A DNA stretch of 5,955 nucleotides from Alphaproteobacteria bacterium (GTDB taxonomy: Bacteria > Pseudomonadota > Alphaproteobacteria > Micropepsales > Micropepsaceae): NCBI GenBank assembly GCA_019508105.1, contig JAEKMB010000039.1, positions 1-5,955 on the forward strand, in the 5' to 3' direction. Numbering within the stretch: position 1 is the stretch's first letter; every line of letters starts with the position of its first letter. Below the pieces are notes generated by a model. It searched no databases and was not told where the DNA came from. It was given only the letters and a program-made list of their open reading frames with translations. Position numbers and translations under genes: made by a program. This document shows positions 4,908 through 5,955 of this stretch, piece by piece.

Positions 4908-5744
4908 TCATGGCGCGGGAATTTTGGAGCCATCCCCGAAATCGGGAACGCTCCGGAGGAACTCCCCGTAACGGGATTGATAGAAAGTGTTCTGCGATTG
5001 CCCGTAACGATGCGGCACGGGCCCGATCGGGCCACAGATCAACGCCATACCAGTTGCAATAAGCGTATTGCCGCCGGTCAGGGGTGCGCGCTTGGCGGCG
5101 CTGATCCTATCCAGATCACTGCGACTGAATGGAAGATTCTCGCTCTTGGCCCCTGCCATCAAGCTCACAACACTGGTTAGCAGCATGCGGTTGCTGAGGC
5201 GGGCCAGACTCAGGGCGCGACGCAATTCCGCTTCCGAAGGGGGATCGAGGTGACGGCCTGGACCCACCATGGTGTACAGGCTGCTCCAGGCCTGCCTTTC
5301 CATGACATTGAAGCTTTCGGCTCGCTCTACCAGCTTGTAAAGGCGCGCTATGTTCGCCAATTGCTCGCGCGGGAAATGCGTGGCGGTCTGCGAGGCGACG
5401 ACGCTCTCCCACGCTCCGCTGGGCCATAGCAACGACGGCGCCTGGCCGATAATGCCAACCGGCGGCAGGCCTCCGGTTTTGGCCGCGGCATCCAGAATAT
5501 CGGATACTGCATCGAGGCGACTCTCGACGCAAGGCGCAACCTGGACGCGTATGATCGCACTCCCCAAGCTGTTTGCGAGTTCGGTGGCAATCACCTCCCG
5601 CGCCTCTCGCACCTGATTGCGCCAATGCACCCACTCCACCGCTTGTTCGGCCGCCAGGGCAATTGACACACCGATCACGATGATGCCGATCTCCTTTATG
5701 AGGTCGCGCCAGCCGTGGATGGGCTTGGGTTTGTGAATGTCCAT
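4908..5744 (-). CDS. Single-pass membrane protein, tandem paralogue 2 (278 aa)
   Basis: A 278-residue paralogue of the gene at 3962. About 44 of the first 60 residues are identical by hand count, and the two are colinear with almost no gaps up to the conserved C-x-P-I-G motif. The start is MDIHKPKPIHGWRDLI, with a hydrophobic helix at about 19-36 (EIGIIVIGVSIALAAEQAV) and a large C-terminal domain probably outside the inner membrane. Shared blocks are SGAWES (109-114), HFPREQLA (123-130), LYTMVGPGRHLDP (156-168) and CGPIGPVPHRYGQS (237-250). C72 and C237 match the cysteines of the neighbour. The last 25 residues differ fully between the copies. The start has TAGGA about 8 nt upstream, and this TAG is the stop of the preceding gene, which points to coupled translation. 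Function is unknown; no catalytic motif is seen. Confidence 0.9.
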   Translation of the reverse strand: MDIHKPKPIHGWRDLIKEIGIIVIGVSIALAAEQAVEWVHWRNQVREAREVIATELANSLGSAIIRVQVAPCVESRLDAVSDILDAAAKTGGLPPVGIIGQAPSLLWPSGAWESVVASQTATHFPREQLANIARLYKLVERAESFNVMERQAWSSLYTMVGPGRHLDPPSEAELRRALSLARLSNRMLLTSVVSLMAGAKSENLPFSRSDLDRISAAKRAPLTGGNTLIATGMALICGPIGPVPHRYGQSQNTFYQSRYGEFLRSVPDFGDGSKIPAP

Positions 5745-5753
5745 GGCGTTTTC

Positions 5754-5955
5754 CTATGGCTCCAGCCTGGGCATCAGTTTCATGCCGGCTTCGCTGATGC
5801 CCGTCAGCTCGCCCAAGGGCGTGTGGCCATACTCGGATGGCGCGGCGCCGATAGGCTGGCAAGTTAGGAACAGGGGAGAACTATTTCCCGGCGTGATCTT
5901 GCCGCCCGCTAGAGATTCATCACGCGCGGCGGCCATGAGCTGCTTGTCGCGCTGG
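5754..5955 (-). CDS. Third paralogue of the membrane protein family, C-terminal part (cut by the window edge)
   Basis: The minus-strand frame is open from the right edge to a TAG at 5754-5756, giving 66 residues that begin QRDKQLMAAARDESLAGG. Near the middle it has CQPIGAAPSEYGHT, which lines up with CSPIGAVPTVYGQS and CGPIGPVPHRYGQS of the two complete copies, at a similar distance from the stop. It therefore ends a third member of the family, although an internal ATG at 5936 could mislead a gene caller into a 60-residue gene. The stop is 9 bp from the next start and lies inside that gene's ribosome site, so these two are surely in one transcript. The N-terminal membrane helix would lie outside the window. 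Its similarity to the other two is visibly lower. Confidence 0.75.
   Translation of the reverse strand, partial: QRDKQLMAAARDESLAGGKITPGNSSPLFLTCQPIGAAPSEYGHTPLGELTGISEAGMKLMPRLEP

Noticed and set aside
4854..4911. 18-codon minus-strand frame whose ATG overlaps the stop of paralogue 2 (ATGA)
   Set aside because: The peptide is mostly translated repeat and has no ribosome site of its own; the overlap is probably chance.
4559..5062. Plus-strand frame of 167 residues across the repeat at 4817
   Set aside because: It reads antisense to both paralogues and through the palindromes; no independent support.
5116..5862. Minus-strand frame of 248 residues over paralogue 2
   Set aside because: It is an Arg/His-rich alternative frame of a gene whose own frame is conserved with its paralogue.
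1..5955. CRISPR array, tRNA, rRNA, transposase or phage genes
   Set aside because: No regularly spaced direct repeats, no cloverleaf with the expected invariant bases, and no recognisable mobile-element proteins were seen on either strand.

Overview
The window looks like chromosomal DNA of an alphaproteobacterium, most likely a sphingomonad or close relative. The pointers are fairly high GC, a composite palindromic repeat of a type common in alphaproteobacterial intergenic DNA (it reads NVRFAPKAD when translated), a PAS protein of a style common in Rhizobiales and Sphingomonadales, and a plausible EcfG-type stress promoter. No phage, plasmid, IS, CRISPR or RNA gene was found. The assignment rests on protein style and repeats, not on any search.

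Left part (1-1450). A minus-strand gene runs off the left edge and seems to carry a one-base frameshift. It is divergent from a plus-strand 2-oxoglutarate/Fe(II) dioxygenase (207-851). That gene converges on a second, unrelated-looking 2OG/Fe(II) dioxygenase of the prolyl-4-hydroxylase/PKHD type (848-1447, minus), and their stop codons overlap by 4 bp.

Middle (1448-2765). A gene-poor stretch of about 410 bp holds a decayed repeat copy, a minus-strand C-terminal coding remnant, and a 17-bp near-perfect inverted repeat around both. It ends in an EcfG-like promoter. Next come a stand-alone PAS-domain protein (1859-2497) and a 52-residue membrane-type small protein with an excellent ribosome binding site (2548-2706), probably one stress-responsive unit.

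Right part (2766-5955, all minus strand). The most unusual gene is an in-frame chimera (2766-3782). It joins the signal peptide and first quarter of a serine beta-lactamase/esterase (through its SxxK motif) to the C-terminal two thirds of a thioredoxin-reductase-like flavoprotein that lacks its N-terminal FAD-binding part. Upstream lie three tandem paralogues of an unnamed single-pass membrane protein family: 273 aa, 278 aa, and a C-terminal fragment at the window edge. They have colinear conserved cysteines and very similar N-termini. Two well-kept copies of the composite repeat sit between and after these paralogues, so they would be transcribed as RNA hairpins if the genes form an operon.

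I see no complete new defence or biosynthetic system. The best leads are the chimera, the tandem membrane paralogues and the two-unit repeat.
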